DNA of 64,000 bases from JARFQW01 sp963842955 (GCA_963842955.1 CAWJIJ010000003.1:6445-70444); one strand, 5' to 3'. Positions 1-9,710 are shown, numbered from the stretch's first letter. Notes: generated by a model not told the origin, from the letters alone. Made by a program: numbers and translations.

Positions 1-842
1 CGGTCGCCGCGAAAATTGAAGAACACTACGCTGTCGCCGTCGTTGATCGTGCCGACCGGCTGGCCGTTCTCGGCAATCACGAACGCCGGCAGATCCTGGT
101 CGATGGTGCCGGGGTTGTCGTCACGCAGCGTCCTGATGGCCTGCCCGGCCGTCTCGAATTGCGGGCCTTCTCCCAGTACATGGGTGTGCCAGCCTTTCTC
201 GACCATGCTCCAGTTCGCTTCGTAGCGGTCCATGGTGATGTACATACGGCCGCCACCACTGGCGATGCGAACATCGAAGTCATTCGAGCGGATCTCCGAA
301 AGGAACTGTTCGAAGGGCTCCACGTAGTCCAGCGCGGAGGTCTCCGGGACGTCACGTCCGTCGAGCAGGATGTGTACCCGGGCCCGCTTCTGGCCTTCGT
401 CTCGCGCCCTGACGATCAGCGCCTTCAGATGGTCGATGTGGGAGTGGACGTTACCATCGGAGAACAAGCCGATCAGGTGCAGTGTCGAAGCATGCGCCTT
501 GGCATTGTCGATGATTTCATTCCACGCCTTGTCCTCGAACAAGGCCCCCGACTCGATGGCGTTGCTGACCAGCGCCGCGCCCTGGCTGAACACCTGGCCG
601 GCGCCCAGGGCATTGTGGCCCACCTCGGAGTTGCCCATGTCGGCATCGCTGGGCATGCCCACGGCCTTGCCGTGTGCAAGCAGGGTGGTATACGGGTAGT
701 CCCGCTTGAGCCGGTCCAGCGTGGGCGTGTTCGCATGCAGAACGGCATTGCCAATGGGGCTGTCGCTGACGCCCACCCCGTCCATGACGATCGTGACGAT
801 GGGCCCGTTGATTCCGGGAAAACTGGGGTGCTTCTTGAGCAT
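1..842 (-). CDS. gpmI: 2,3-bisphosphoglycerate-independent phosphoglycerate mutase (partial)
   Basis: Cofactor-independent phosphoglycerate mutase, interconverting 3- and 2-phosphoglycerate in the cytosol. Seen: the N-terminal metal motif VTIVMDGVG (Asp21) and MGNSEVGH at residues 69-76, whose Ser72 is the phosphoryl acceptor; both are hallmarks of GpmI. The next 200 residues keep the family layout (HLIGLFSDGNVHSH, LDGRD). The gene runs off the left edge: 280 of the usual 510-550 residues are visible, so the C-terminal metal site cannot be checked. ATG at 842 is chosen because GGAG lies six bases upstream and the product then begins like the family. The upstream same-strand gene is separated by a terminator, so this gene probably has its own promoter in 843-1050. 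Confidence 0.95.
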   Translation of the reverse strand, partial: MLKKHPSFPGINGPIVTIVMDGVGVSDSPIGNAVLHANTPTLDRLKRDYPYTTLLAHGKAVGMPSDADMGNSEVGHNALGAGQVFSQGAALVSNAIESGALFEDKAWNEIIDNAKAHASTLHLIGLFSDGNVHSHIDHLKALIVRARDEGQKRARVHILLDGRDVPETSALDYVEPFEQFLSEIRSNDFDVRIASGGGRMYITMDRYEANWSMVEKGWHTHVLGEGPQFETAGQAIRTLRDDNPGTIDQDLPAFVIAENGQPVGTINDGDSVVFFNFRGD

Positions 843-1050
843 GACGGCTCCGGGGGTGGTCGGGCGGCAGGGCGCCGCCCGCGACGATCAAATCTTAATG
901 GACAAGGATAAATCGTTCGCCGTTACAGATGCCACCTGCTCCGGGTCCGGGCGGGGGAGTCGGCGCGTTGCCGGCGTTCCGAATGCTTCGAGTCAGACCC
1001 GGCCGCAGCCGCTACCGGCCATCCCGGCAGAGGCGGTGCGCGGGTTCACT

Positions 1051-1085
1051 AAAAAACCATGCCCGGTCCAGGGGAACGACCGGGC
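1051..1085 (-). terminator. Rho-independent terminator after the hybrid kinase gene
   Basis: A perfect 8-bp stem (GCCCGGTC at 1061-1068, GACCGGGC at 1078-1085) with a 9-nt loop. Read on the minus strand it is followed by ATGG and six T residues (1051-1056). It sits about 40 bp past the stop of the kinase gene at 1122 and separates it from gpmI. Confidence 0.8.
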
Positions 1086-1121
1086 CGGAGCCCACGGCGG
1101 ACGCCCGGAAGGATGCGCCCC

Positions 1122-4100
1122 CTAATGCGGTTCCTGCAGGAGCTTCTGGACGGACTCCAGCACTTTCACGGGAGCCTCGGGGCCTTTCTCGATGACGGTC
1201 TCGACCCGCCCGCTAAGGAGTGCGCGCTCGGTTTCGTCGAGTTCCTTGGCCGTCAGGACGATGACGGGAACCTCGCGCCACGCGGCGTGTGTTCGCATTT
1301 CGAGCAGAAAATCGAACCCGTCCATCACCGGCATCATCAGGTCGAGCAGAATCAGCCGGGGCGTCTGCCTGGCCATCGCATCGAGGGCTTCGCGGCCATT
1401 GCCAGCCTCGATGACCTGGAACCCCGCATCCCCGGCCGCCCGGCTGATGATGGCCCGCGCGGCCTCGTCATCCTCGACGACCAGGACCAGGTCGGACTCG
1501 TCGGCGCGGCCGAATCGCCGGAGAGTTTCCCTTAGCCGGTCCCGGTCCACCGGTTTGTTCAGGTAGTCCGTCGCGCCCAGCGAAAAGCCCCTGAACTTGT
1601 CATCGACAATCGTCAGCATCACCACCGGGATATCCTGAAGCCCGGCATCGCCCTTCAGCACCCTGAGGACCGACCAGCCGTCCATGCCGGGCATCATGAC
1701 GTCCAGCGTGATCACTGCCGGCTGCAGTTCCCGGGCCAGCGCCAGGCCCTCGACGCCGCTGGCTGCCGTGCGTACCGAAAACCCGTCCTGCCGGAGTGTC
1801 CGGCCGATAAGATCGCGGGCCGTCGGGTCGTCATCGATCACCAGCACCAGGCCCCGATCGCCCCCCTGAGCTTCCTGCTCCGCATGCTCGTCGGTCCCGG
1901 TATCTGGGCTTTGCGAGGAGGCCGCCGATCGCGCTGTGCCTGGCAGCGTGACCGGTACTTCCATCGTGAAGGTGGAACCCTTGCCCAGCTCGCTTTCCAC
2001 GGTGAGATCGCCGCCCAGCATGCGGCAGAAACGTCGTGACAGGGGCAGACCGAGACCCGTGCCGCCGTAGTTGCGGGTGGTGGAATCCTCGACCTGCCCG
2101 AACTCCTCGAAGGCCGTTTCCATCTTGTCAGCGGGTATCCCGATGCCGCTGTCGCTGACGGCGATCACCAGCCAGTCGGATTCTCCGCGGGTCTCCCGCG
2201 TCGCCCGCAGAGTGACTTTTCCCTCATGGGTGAACTTGGCGGCGTTGGAAAGAAGATTCAGCATGGACTGACGAAGCTTCGTCATGTCCTGGCGGGCGTT
2301 GCCGAGGTCACCGTCGCGGATGATCTCGAACTGGTTTTCGTTGGTCGCCATCAGCGGCCGCGCCGTGCCGGCTACCTGGTCGAGCAGGGCGTCGACGTCG
2401 ATGTCCTCTGCGTAGGTTTCCATGCGCCCGGCTTCGACCTTGGACAAATCGAGCACATCATTGATCAGCCCCAGCAGGTGCGTGCCGGCCTGATGGATCT
2501 TTTTCAGGTCGGGAATAAAGTCGTCCTGGCCGTCGTCCTCGGCCTCTTCGATCAGGATTTCGCTGTACCCGAGGATGGCGTTCATCGGCGTGCGCAGCTC
2601 GTGGCTCATATTGGCCAGAAACGTGCTCTTGGTTCGTGACGCCTGCTCGGCGCCTTCCTTGGCCTCGATCAGGTCCGTTTCCATGCGCTTGCGCTCGGTC
2701 AGATCCACCGCCATGACGATGGACTTGGGGCCGATGGGAGCGGCGCTCCACTCCGCGATCCGGTAGCTGCCGTCCTTGCAGCAGATACGCGCCTCCATGG
2801 GTTCGATGTTTCGATTCTCCCGGGCGGCGGCCTCGAGGCGCCCCTCCCATTCCTTGCGAAGTCCCGCCCGGTATTCCGGATCCGGAAAAGCGCGGGTCCA
2901 CCAGACATCCAGGTTGGGTACGTCCTCCAGCGTCCAGCCGAACAGGTCGATGAAGCGCTGGTTGAAGAACTCGATGGGCGCGGCCTCCGCCATGTAGGCC
3001 ACGGCCATGGGAAACGGCGTGGCCTCGATCAGCTTGCGCAGCTCCCGCTCGCTGCGTTCCAGAGCGGCCTGGGCCTCGTAGCGCTCCGAGAGGTCGTGCC
3101 AGACGACCAGGAGCACGTCGCGTTCGTCCACCGCGATCGGCGTCAGCGTGACCTCCACGGGAATATCGCCGCCGTCCTTGCGCAAGTGAACCCAGTCGAA
3201 GCGCTGTTGGGTGCCTGCGATCGCGCGAGCGATCACTTCCTCGCCCCGGGACGAAGAGAGCTGCCCGTCGGGCTGAAACTTCGGCGACAGGCTGTCTGGC
3301 CGCCGGGAGAGGAGTTCGGCCCTGTCGGAATAGCCCAGCAGATCGACGGCGGCCTGGTTGCAGTCCGTGAAACGGCCGCCGTCCAGCAGCAGGTACGGGT
3401 CGGAGGAGGCACCGAACAATACCTTGAACCGGGCGACGCTGGCTTCGAGCTCTGCGGTGGCCTCCCGGACCCGATGGGAAATCGTGCGGTTCTGATTGAG
3501 GAGGAATCCCAGGAACAGGGTAATCAGCCCGGTTGCGCCGAGTCCGGACCAGAAGCTGAAGGTCGCCAGTTCTTCGTCCGGACCGCCGGAGAACCCGGGA
3601 CCGAAGTCCCAGGCCAGCGTCAGGTCGGCCCCGGCGCTCGCGGTGCGAGTCGTCGATTCATACAGGGTGGCGGGATCGCGCGCGCCGTAGACCTTGAGCA
3701 GGTCGCCGGGCCCCTTGATCGTGGGAAAGCGCCCCTCGATGAACAGGTTGACGCCGTCGAGCTCGTTGATCTCGAACAGGCCATCCACCAGCGCGTGGTA
3801 GTCCATAAGGCCCACGATGCCGAGGGTGCCCCCGGTATCTTCCAGCGACAGCACGACCGGAGAATAGGTGCGCCCCTGGGCAGTGACAAAGGGGCGTCCC
3901 AGGACCGTCTGGCCGGACCGGGAGACCGCCACGTCCAGCGTCTCGGCGATCGAGGGCACTTCCGCCAGCGCAGCCTCATCGGACAGGGCCCCGCCAAAGT
4001 CGGTGGTGAACTGGATTGACCAGGAGCCATCCGCTGCGGGTCGGAGTATCGCGGTGGAGTCGATGAAGACGGCGGTGGCACGGGCCTCAAGGGCGTCGAC

Positions 4101-4388
4101 GGCACCCAGGAACTCGTCCTCGGTAACACGCTCGGAGTTCTCGAACAGGACGGCGATGCCCGACAGGGGCGCATAGCTTTCCTCGAGCCACGACAGGACC
4201 GTACCGGAGAGCCATTGTTCGGCCCGTGAGGCCTCCGCCCGCCAGGCATTCCACGCGTCCGCCCGGAAGGCTTCGCTGAGGACTCGCGAGCCCAGCACGC
4301 CGAGCAGGGCGAAGGCCACGAGCAATAGCCACAGGGCGCCCCTGCTCCGACGAGAGGTCCCTCCCGACCGGTCATGGGCGCCGGTCAT
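1122..4388 (-). CDS. Hybrid sensor histidine kinase with CHASE-like, PAS-PAS, and two receiver domains
   Basis: A 1088-residue inner-membrane hybrid kinase. Order seen: TM helix about 18-37; a periplasmic region about 55-265 that resembles a CHASE domain; second TM helix about 275-298; two PAS domains (about 315-440 and 450-570); HisKA with the phospho-acceptor motif FLANMSHELRTP near 600; HATPase with N box (LLSNAAKFT), DSGIGIP and GGTGLGL; two receivers from about 847 and 966 with phospho-acceptor Asp near 896 and 1016. There is no Hpt domain. Its ATG overlaps the stop of the upstream TorT-like gene by 4 bp, so the two are translationally coupled and the periplasmic partner is probably its sensor. 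Domain calls are confident; the signal sensed and the downstream regulator are unknown, and no stand-alone response regulator lies nearby. Confidence 0.9.
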   Translation of the reverse strand: MTGAHDRSGGTSRRSRGALWLLLVAFALLGVLGSRVLSEAFRADAWNAWRAEASRAEQWLSGTVLSWLEESYAPLSGIAVLFENSERVTEDEFLGAVDALEARATAVFIDSTAILRPAADGSWSIQFTTDFGGALSDEAALAEVPSIAETLDVAVSRSGQTVLGRPFVTAQGRTYSPVVLSLEDTGGTLGIVGLMDYHALVDGLFEINELDGVNLFIEGRFPTIKGPGDLLKVYGARDPATLYESTTRTASAGADLTLAWDFGPGFSGGPDEELATFSFWSGLGATGLITLFLGFLLNQNRTISHRVREATAELEASVARFKVLFGASSDPYLLLDGGRFTDCNQAAVDLLGYSDRAELLSRRPDSLSPKFQPDGQLSSSRGEEVIARAIAGTQQRFDWVHLRKDGGDIPVEVTLTPIAVDERDVLLVVWHDLSERYEAQAALERSERELRKLIEATPFPMAVAYMAEAAPIEFFNQRFIDLFGWTLEDVPNLDVWWTRAFPDPEYRAGLRKEWEGRLEAAARENRNIEPMEARICCKDGSYRIAEWSAAPIGPKSIVMAVDLTERKRMETDLIEAKEGAEQASRTKSTFLANMSHELRTPMNAILGYSEILIEEAEDDGQDDFIPDLKKIHQAGTHLLGLINDVLDLSKVEAGRMETYAEDIDVDALLDQVAGTARPLMATNENQFEIIRDGDLGNARQDMTKLRQSMLNLLSNAAKFTHEGKVTLRATRETRGESDWLVIAVSDSGIGIPADKMETAFEEFGQVEDSTTRNYGGTGLGLPLSRRFCRMLGGDLTVESELGKGSTFTMEVPVTLPGTARSAASSQSPDTGTDEHAEQEAQGGDRGLVLVIDDDPTARDLIGRTLRQDGFSVRTAASGVEGLALARELQPAVITLDVMMPGMDGWSVLRVLKGDAGLQDIPVVMLTIVDDKFRGFSLGATDYLNKPVDRDRLRETLRRFGRADESDLVLVVEDDEAARAIISRAAGDAGFQVIEAGNGREALDAMARQTPRLILLDLMMPVMDGFDFLLEMRTHAAWREVPVIVLTAKELDETERALLSGRVETVIEKGPEAPVKVLESVQKLLQEPH

Positions 4389-5485
4389 TCGTCGTTCCCC
4401 GTGCCCCAGTCGTTGACGCTGAAGATCGGTCGGAAACCCCGGGGCGGGAGGGTCGTAGAGGCGTCGAAGTCGCGAATGTTGCTCCGGTCGATGACGCGGA
4501 TCTTCGGCGACACGTGGCGCAGTTCCAGGCTGCCTTCGAGAGCCCGTACGACCATGTCCACGGCGATACGCGCCTCGATGGCCTGCATGTCCGAGGGTGC
4601 CGCAATGATCTGGCCGCGACCGATACCCCGGTGGACGCCCGGGCCGTAGTAATAGGCCAGCACCTTGATGCGGTCGGACAGACCCCGGCGCCGGAGAATG
4701 GGCACCGCCGCCTCCGCGGTCACGGTCGTGCCGACGATGAAGTCCAGGTCCGTACGTTCATCGAGGGCCTGCTCGATCAGCTCGCCCTGGGCGGTCTTAC
4801 CGGTATCGCCGCGGGCAGAAACCACGATCTCGAAGGCGCTGCCCTCAAGCGCGCTGCGGAAGCCCGCGTCCCCGGAATCCGCCCAGGCCGGTCCGTCCGG
4901 GCCGGGAAACCATCCGACGCGGACGGTGCCGTCCCCTGAGTCCTGGGTTTCGAGGAGGTACCGGCCGGTGGCATGGGCCATGTCCCAGTAGTCCGCCGCC
5001 GAGCGCCCGGTGAGGCCATCGACCGACAGGCCATTAATCAGGTCCACCACCGGCCTGCCCTCGGCAAGGTAGCCCGCCACAAGGTCGTTCAGGCCGTCGC
5101 CGGAAATCGCGCTGACAATCAGCCCGTCGGCATCCGTCGCCATGCAGTCGGTGATCTGCTGCCGCTGGGTTTCGAGGTTCCCATAGCCGCCGGCCTCGAA
5201 TACCTGCAAGGCCACGCCCAGCCGGCGGGCCTCGTCGAACACGCCGAAGTTGACGGCAATCCAGTACTCGTCTTTGAGGTGCGGTATGGACACGCAGATC
5301 CGCCACGGTTTCGCGGCCGCATCCAGCGGCGTATAGGTGCCGGGATATCGCTGCCGTTCAGCGTTGAAGGGCGGATCGAAGATTTCCACCTCGAACGGGT
5401 ACCAGATCTTCTCCGCTCGCGCCGGGGTGGCGGCAATAACCCACAGCGCCAAAAGGGCCAACGAAATCCTGCTCAATATCCGCAC
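4385..5485 (-). CDS. TorT-like periplasmic substrate-binding protein
   Basis: A periplasmic-binding-protein fold (ribose-binding/LacI type) resembling TorT, the protein that presents trimethylamine N-oxide to the TorS kinase. Seen: a signal peptide ending TPARA, then a TorT-like start (KPWRICVSIPHLKDEYWIAV) and the repeated alpha/beta pattern of two lobes. An ATG at 5545 is open in frame, but GTG at 5485 is preferred: GGAG lies about ten bases upstream and the signal peptide then starts normally (VRILSRISLALLAL); this gives 366 residues. The gene overlaps the hybrid kinase by 4 bp. Ligand is unknown: family resemblance suggests TMAO or a similar small solute, but no torCAD reductase genes are in the window. 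A general sugar-binding protein is the alternative. Confidence 0.8.
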   Translation of the reverse strand: MRILSRISLALLALWVIAATPARAEKIWYPFEVEIFDPPFNAERQRYPGTYTPLDAAAKPWRICVSIPHLKDEYWIAVNFGVFDEARRLGVALQVFEAGGYGNLETQRQQITDCMATDADGLIVSAISGDGLNDLVAGYLAEGRPVVDLINGLSVDGLTGRSAADYWDMAHATGRYLLETQDSGDGTVRVGWFPGPDGPAWADSGDAGFRSALEGSAFEIVVSARGDTGKTAQGELIEQALDERTDLDFIVGTTVTAEAAVPILRRRGLSDRIKVLAYYYGPGVHRGIGRGQIIAAPSDMQAIEARIAVDMVVRALEGSLELRHVSPKIRVIDRSNIRDFDASTTLPPRGFRPIFSVNDWGTGNDE

Positions 5486-5655
5486 CCCTGCCGTCTCCCG
5501 ATTCGCGTGGCGGCAACTATGAACCATAGGCCGGTGCCGGGCCAAACGATGACCCGATAATCGGCAAAACCCGAAATCCGGGCCTTCCCCGGGTCCGGGA
5601 GGACCCCGGAAGAAGACAACCCACCGGTGATCCCGCGGGAGAAAGACAATGCCTG

Positions 5656-5730
5656 GACGGTTCTGACCGTCATCGCGAAGAAGCCAGGCCGCCAGACCTC
5701 ATTCGGCCTGGCGGCTTTCGTTTTCCCGCT
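5656..5730. terminator. Paired hairpins between torT-like gene and ppdK
   Basis: An 8-bp stem GCCGCCAG (5688-5695) / CTGGCGGC (5708-5715), followed on the plus strand by TTTCGTTTT and on the minus strand by CTGGCTTCTT. A smaller hairpin GACGGT/ACCGTC lies at 5656-5671. On the minus strand it falls about 60 bp past the ppdK stop and probably ends that transcript; the T-run is better on the plus strand, where no gene needs it. Confidence 0.55.
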
Positions 5731-5777
5731 GGCTCATCTTCTCCGGCTTGCCCAGCGGGCGCGCCTTTGCGGATCGG

Positions 5778-8588
5778 TCAGAGCCCCGCCGCCGCCTTGA
5801 GGTCTTCGTCCGCTTTTGCCTCGGCCAGCTTGGCCTGGGCGGCGGCGAGTCGGGCCACCGGCACCCGCGGTGGCGAGCAGGACACGTAGGTCAGGTCGAT
5901 GTGGTGACAGAAGCGGATGGAGGCCGGGTGGCCCGCCTGCTCACCACAGATGCCCACCTCGAGCCCGGGCCGGGCTTTGCGGCCCCATTCCACGGCGATC
6001 CGCATCAGCTGGCCGACCCCCTTGATATCCAGCACCTCGAAGGGGTTGTCCTCGAGGATCTGGTTCTCGTTGTAAAAGGGCAGGAACTTGTTCTCGGCAT
6101 CCTCCCTTGAGAACGAGAACGTGGACTGGGTCAGGTCATTCGTGCCGAAGGAGAAAAACTCGGCCACTTCGGCCAGCTTGCCCGCCCGCATGCAGGCGCG
6201 CACGACTTCGATCATGGTCCCGAACTTGAAGTCCAGCTTCACGTTTCGGGCAGTCTCCACTTCCGTCCGGATCTCGTCGACCATGGCCCGCACCCGAATC
6301 AGCTCCTGGGCCGTGCAGACCTGGGGCACCATGATCTCCGGCCTCACGTCGAGCCCCTTCGCCTGGCATTCGGCGGCCGCCTCGAGCACGGCGCGGATCT
6401 GCATGCCGTAAATCTCCGGGTACGTCAGCCCCAGGCGTACGCCGCGGTGACCGAGCATCGGATTGACCTCGAAGAGCTCCCGCACTTTCTGCAGCATGAG
6501 CCGTTTCTTGGCGATCGCCTCGTCGATGAGTTCGGCGCTGCCCTCGGGAACCGGCCAGGTCGCTTTGGCGGCCTGTTCCGGGCCGCGCAACAGCTGCAGC
6601 GCTCCCATCAGGTCGCCCACGCCTTCCACCGTGCCGCGCAGCTGTTGCAGGTGCTCCAATTCCCGCTCGAGCTGCCGCTCGGTGGGCAGGAACTCGTGGA
6701 TCGGTGGATCCAGCAAGCGGATCGTGACCGGCCTGCCGGCCATGATGCCCAGCAGTTCGCGAAAATCTTCCCGCTGCACCGGGAGCAACCGGTCCAGGGC
6801 CTTGGCGCGTTCCTCCGGCGTATTCGCGAGGATCATCTCTACGACCAGCGGAAGACGCTCCGGCGCATTGAACATGCGCTCGGTGCGGCACAGGCCAATG
6901 CCCATGGCACCGTAGTCCCGGGCCTTCTCCGCGCCATCGGGTGTGTCGGCATTCGCCAGTACCCGGACCCGGGCGATTTCGTCGGCCCAGCTCAACAGGG
7001 TACGCAGTTCTTCGGAGAACACCGGCGGCACCGTGGGGATGGCGCCGAGATACACGTCGCCGGTGGCGCCGTCGATGGTAATGACGTCGCCTTCGTGCAG
7101 GACGTGTTCACCCACCTTGGCCTGGCGGTTTTCAGGACGCACCTCGATGCCCTCGGCGCCGGCCACGCAGGGCTTGCCCATGCCCCGGGCCACGACTGCC
7201 GCATGGGACGTCTTGCCCCCGCGACTGGTCAGGATGCCCTGGGCGGCGAAGAAGCCGTGGATGTCCTCGGGCTTGGTTTCCTCGCGGACCAGCATGACCT
7301 TCTCGCCGGCCCGGCCCATCAATTCGGCGCGATCGGCGTCGAACACCACTTTGCCGGAGGCTGCGCCAGGCGACGCCGGCAGCCCCTGGGCTACGGCGAC
7401 GGCGTCGTGCCCCGGATCCAGGCGCGGGTGCAGGAGCTGTTCCAGCAATTCGGGATTGATGCGCATCAGCGCCTCTTCGCGGCTGATCAGGCCTGCTTCG
7501 GCCATCTCCAGCGAGGTCCGCACCATGGCGGTGGCGTTCATCTTGCCGTTGCGGGTCTGCAGGCAGTACAGCGTGCCTTTTTCGATGGTGTACTCGAAGT
7601 CCTGCACTTCGCGGTAATGGGTCTCGAGCTTCCCGCGCAGCGCTTCCAGCTGGCGATAACCGTCGGGATCGTCGGTTTCCATGTCCTGCACGGGCTTGGG
7701 TGTACGGATGCCGGCGACCACGTCTTCGCCCTGGGCGTTCACCAGGTACTCGCCGAACATGCTGTTCTCGCCGGTGCCCGGGTTGCGGGTGAAGCCGACT
7801 CCCGTGGCGCAGTCATCGCCCATGTTGCCGAACACCATCGTGCAGACATTCACCGCGGTCCCGTTGGCCATGTCCGGAGTGATGTGAAACTCCCGACGAT
7901 AATCCACGGCCCGCTTGCCGCTCCAGGAGCGGAACACGGCCTTGATGGCGAGTTCCAGTGAGTCGTAGACATCCTCGGGGAACGGCCGGCCGGTTTCCTC
8001 GCGGACGATGTCCAGGAACCGTTCGCTGATCTCCTTCAGATGCTCGGCCTTCAGGCCCACGTCGACGGCCACGCCGGCTCGCCGCTTGATCTCCTCGAAG
8101 GGCTTGTCGAATTTCTCGTCGGCAATGCCCAGCGCCACCTTGCCGAAGAGCTGGATAAAGCGCCGGTAGGCGTCGTAGCTGAAGCGCGCATCACCGGTGC
8201 TCTTGATGAGTCCGGCCAGCGTCTGCTGATTCAGGCCCAGGTTCAGGATCGTGTCCATCATCCCCGGCATGGACAGAGCGGAGCCGGAACGTACCGACAC
8301 CAGCAAGGGCTTTTCGGGGTCACCGAAACCCTTGCCGGTTTTTTCTTCGAGCGCACGGATTTCCGCCTTGACCTGGTCCACCAGCCCGTCCGGGAGGTCG
8401 CCCTGGGGTGCGTCGAGAAATGCCAGGCAGGCCTCGGTGCTGATCACGAACCCCGGGGGCACGTTCAGACCGATCTGGGTCATCTCGCACAGGTTGGCGC
8501 CCTTGCCGCCGAGGAGTTGCTTGTCGTGGCCGTCGCCGGCCTCGAAAGAGAAGACGTAGGGTTTGCTGGAGGGGGTCGATGCGTTCAT
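5778..8588 (-). CDS. ppdK: Pyruvate, phosphate dikinase
   Basis: Reversibly converts pyruvate, ATP and phosphate to PEP, AMP and pyrophosphate; in heterotrophs it works in gluconeogenesis or PPi-linked glycolysis. The 936 residues cover the whole family. Seen: N-terminal ATP-grasp start (LLGGKGANLCEMTQIGLNVPPG), the central phospho-histidine motif GGKTSHAAVVARGMG with His462, and the C-terminal PEP/pyruvate barrel with the acid/base cysteine in VGICGEQAGHP (Cys881). Thr460, two residues before the histidine, is the site that a PPDK regulatory protein would modify; no such gene is in the window. The gene appears monocistronic, with hairpins after the stop and a 360-bp gap before it. No strong ribosome-binding site is visible before ATG 8588. 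Confidence 0.97.
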   Translation of the reverse strand: MNASTPSSKPYVFSFEAGDGHDKQLLGGKGANLCEMTQIGLNVPPGFVISTEACLAFLDAPQGDLPDGLVDQVKAEIRALEEKTGKGFGDPEKPLLVSVRSGSALSMPGMMDTILNLGLNQQTLAGLIKSTGDARFSYDAYRRFIQLFGKVALGIADEKFDKPFEEIKRRAGVAVDVGLKAEHLKEISERFLDIVREETGRPFPEDVYDSLELAIKAVFRSWSGKRAVDYRREFHITPDMANGTAVNVCTMVFGNMGDDCATGVGFTRNPGTGENSMFGEYLVNAQGEDVVAGIRTPKPVQDMETDDPDGYRQLEALRGKLETHYREVQDFEYTIEKGTLYCLQTRNGKMNATAMVRTSLEMAEAGLISREEALMRINPELLEQLLHPRLDPGHDAVAVAQGLPASPGAASGKVVFDADRAELMGRAGEKVMLVREETKPEDIHGFFAAQGILTSRGGKTSHAAVVARGMGKPCVAGAEGIEVRPENRQAKVGEHVLHEGDVITIDGATGDVYLGAIPTVPPVFSEELRTLLSWADEIARVRVLANADTPDGAEKARDYGAMGIGLCRTERMFNAPERLPLVVEMILANTPEERAKALDRLLPVQREDFRELLGIMAGRPVTIRLLDPPIHEFLPTERQLERELEHLQQLRGTVEGVGDLMGALQLLRGPEQAAKATWPVPEGSAELIDEAIAKKRLMLQKVRELFEVNPMLGHRGVRLGLTYPEIYGMQIRAVLEAAAECQAKGLDVRPEIMVPQVCTAQELIRVRAMVDEIRTEVETARNVKLDFKFGTMIEVVRACMRAGKLAEVAEFFSFGTNDLTQSTFSFSREDAENKFLPFYNENQILEDNPFEVLDIKGVGQLMRIAVEWGRKARPGLEVGICGEQAGHPASIRFCHHIDLTYVSCSPPRVPVARLAAAQAKLAEAKADEDLKAAAGL

Positions 8589-8950
8589 GGCGATGATCCC
8601 GGGGGTCAGGCTCGTAAAGCGTTGATGTTCGGCACCTTGCGCGCCTGCGGTCCCGCCATCCCCGGCCCGGTGGGACCTGGGGGTGCGCGAGGGCGGGAGA
8701 GGGCTCCGCCGGCGCGGGTGAGTTCAGTTCTATGTATATCCCGACCCCGTCAAGGGGGCATTGCGCCAGATCAAGTTGCCTGCTGGCCATGCCAGCCCAC
8801 GGCCGGCAAAGGGTGCTCCATACAGGGGGCAGTCAACTTGACTCCCTTCCCAATAGATAAGAGAACTGTCCCCATATTTTCTCCTGTCCGGCGTTTCAAA
8901 CCGCAGGCGTCGGTTGGGAGTCAAATCGTGGAAAGGGGAGTGAAACGCCG
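8589..8950. other. Divergent intergenic region between ppdK and the DUF6090-like gene
   Basis: A 362-bp gap holding the promoters of both divergent genes and one copy of the dispersed palindrome at 8825-8873. I see no convincing -35/-10 pair, operator or RNA gene. A ribosome-binding site for the right-hand gene (GGAAAGGGGAG) lies at about 8930-8940. Confidence 0.5.
8825..8873. repeat. Dispersed palindrome, degenerate copy
   Basis: Left arm GGGGGCAGTCAACTTGACTC and right arm AGAGAACTGTCCCC match the window-wide palindrome consensus at their outer ends but have diverged inside. It lies upstream of the divergent pair ppdK / DUF6090-like. Confidence 0.65.
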
Positions 8951-9622
8951 ATGCTTGCCAGAATCCGATCGACCTCGGGCGTAAAGGTGCTGGGCGAACT
9001 GCTGATGCTCGTGGTCGGCATCAATATCGCCCTGTGGTTCGAGGGCAAGTTCGAGGACTTCTCGGACGCGGAGACCGAACAAGAGTATCTGCAGGGTCTG
9101 CAAAACGATCTGCAAACGGACCTGGAACGTCTCGACAGCAGCATCGGATTCAACGAGGCGAAGTCAACGCGACTTCTCAGTATCCTTCCGGAGCTCACTG
9201 CCCTCGCCGAAGCGCCGCCGGAGGCCCTCACGGAAACCATGTTCGAGCCGTCGGGTTACGATTTCTTCTCGCCGGCGGACTTCACTTATCGTTCCATGCA
9301 GGAGAGCGGCGATTTCCGCCTGTTGTCGGACGAGGCAACAAAGCAGGGTCTGCTCAGGCTCGCCCGGCGCTACCGGGAGCTCGATCAGATTCAGCGAAAC
9401 TTCCTGCAGGCCCTCGACGACGGGTACATCCCCCTGATGATGACCAGCTTTGACCTGGCAAACGGCAAGCTCGCCGATCCGGAGCTGGTGGACAATCTGG
9501 CGTTTCGCAATTTCTTCGCGTACGCGATTCAGGATACCCAGCAACGCACCCTGTACATGACGGATGCCCGCAAACAGGCGGCGGCCCTCCTGGAGCTCAT
9601 CGAGTCGCAGGTCCGGGAGTAA
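8951..9622 (+). CDS. DUF6090-like membrane-anchored protein
   Basis: A 223-residue protein of unknown function. Seen: one N-terminal membrane helix (GELLMLVVGINIALWFEGKF, about residues 17-36) followed at once by a long, acidic, mostly helical domain with coiled-coil tendency (EQEYLQGLQNDLQTDLERLD). The helix followed by a charged helical domain is the pattern of DUF6090 proteins, common in Bacteroidetes and marine Proteobacteria; the match is by eye. The ATG at 8951 has GGGGAG about ten bases upstream. It stands alone between ppdK and a convergent TPR gene. The soluble domain probably faces the periplasm, but orientation is not determined. Confidence 0.7.
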   Translation: MLARIRSTSGVKVLGELLMLVVGINIALWFEGKFEDFSDAETEQEYLQGLQNDLQTDLERLDSSIGFNEAKSTRLLSILPELTALAEAPPEALTETMFEPSGYDFFSPADFTYRSMQESGDFRLLSDEATKQGLLRLARRYRELDQIQRNFLQALDDGYIPLMMTSFDLANGKLADPELVDNLAFRNFFAYAIQDTQQRTLYMTDARKQAAALLELIESQVRE

Positions 9623-9672
9623 TCGAAAGCCAACCTGCCGGGATATTCAAGGCAGGCGGACTGGGATCGACA

Positions 9673-9710
9673 GGGGGACAGTGCACCCAACTCGATCCGG
9701 GGGGCAGGTC
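9673..9710. repeat. Dispersed palindrome, half copy
   Basis: GGGGGACAGTGCACCCAACT is a clear left arm. The expected right arm is replaced by GGGGGGCAGGTCACG, a second left-arm-like start. It lies 50 bp past the stop of the DUF6090-like gene and 55 bp from the convergent TPR gene. Confidence 0.6.
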
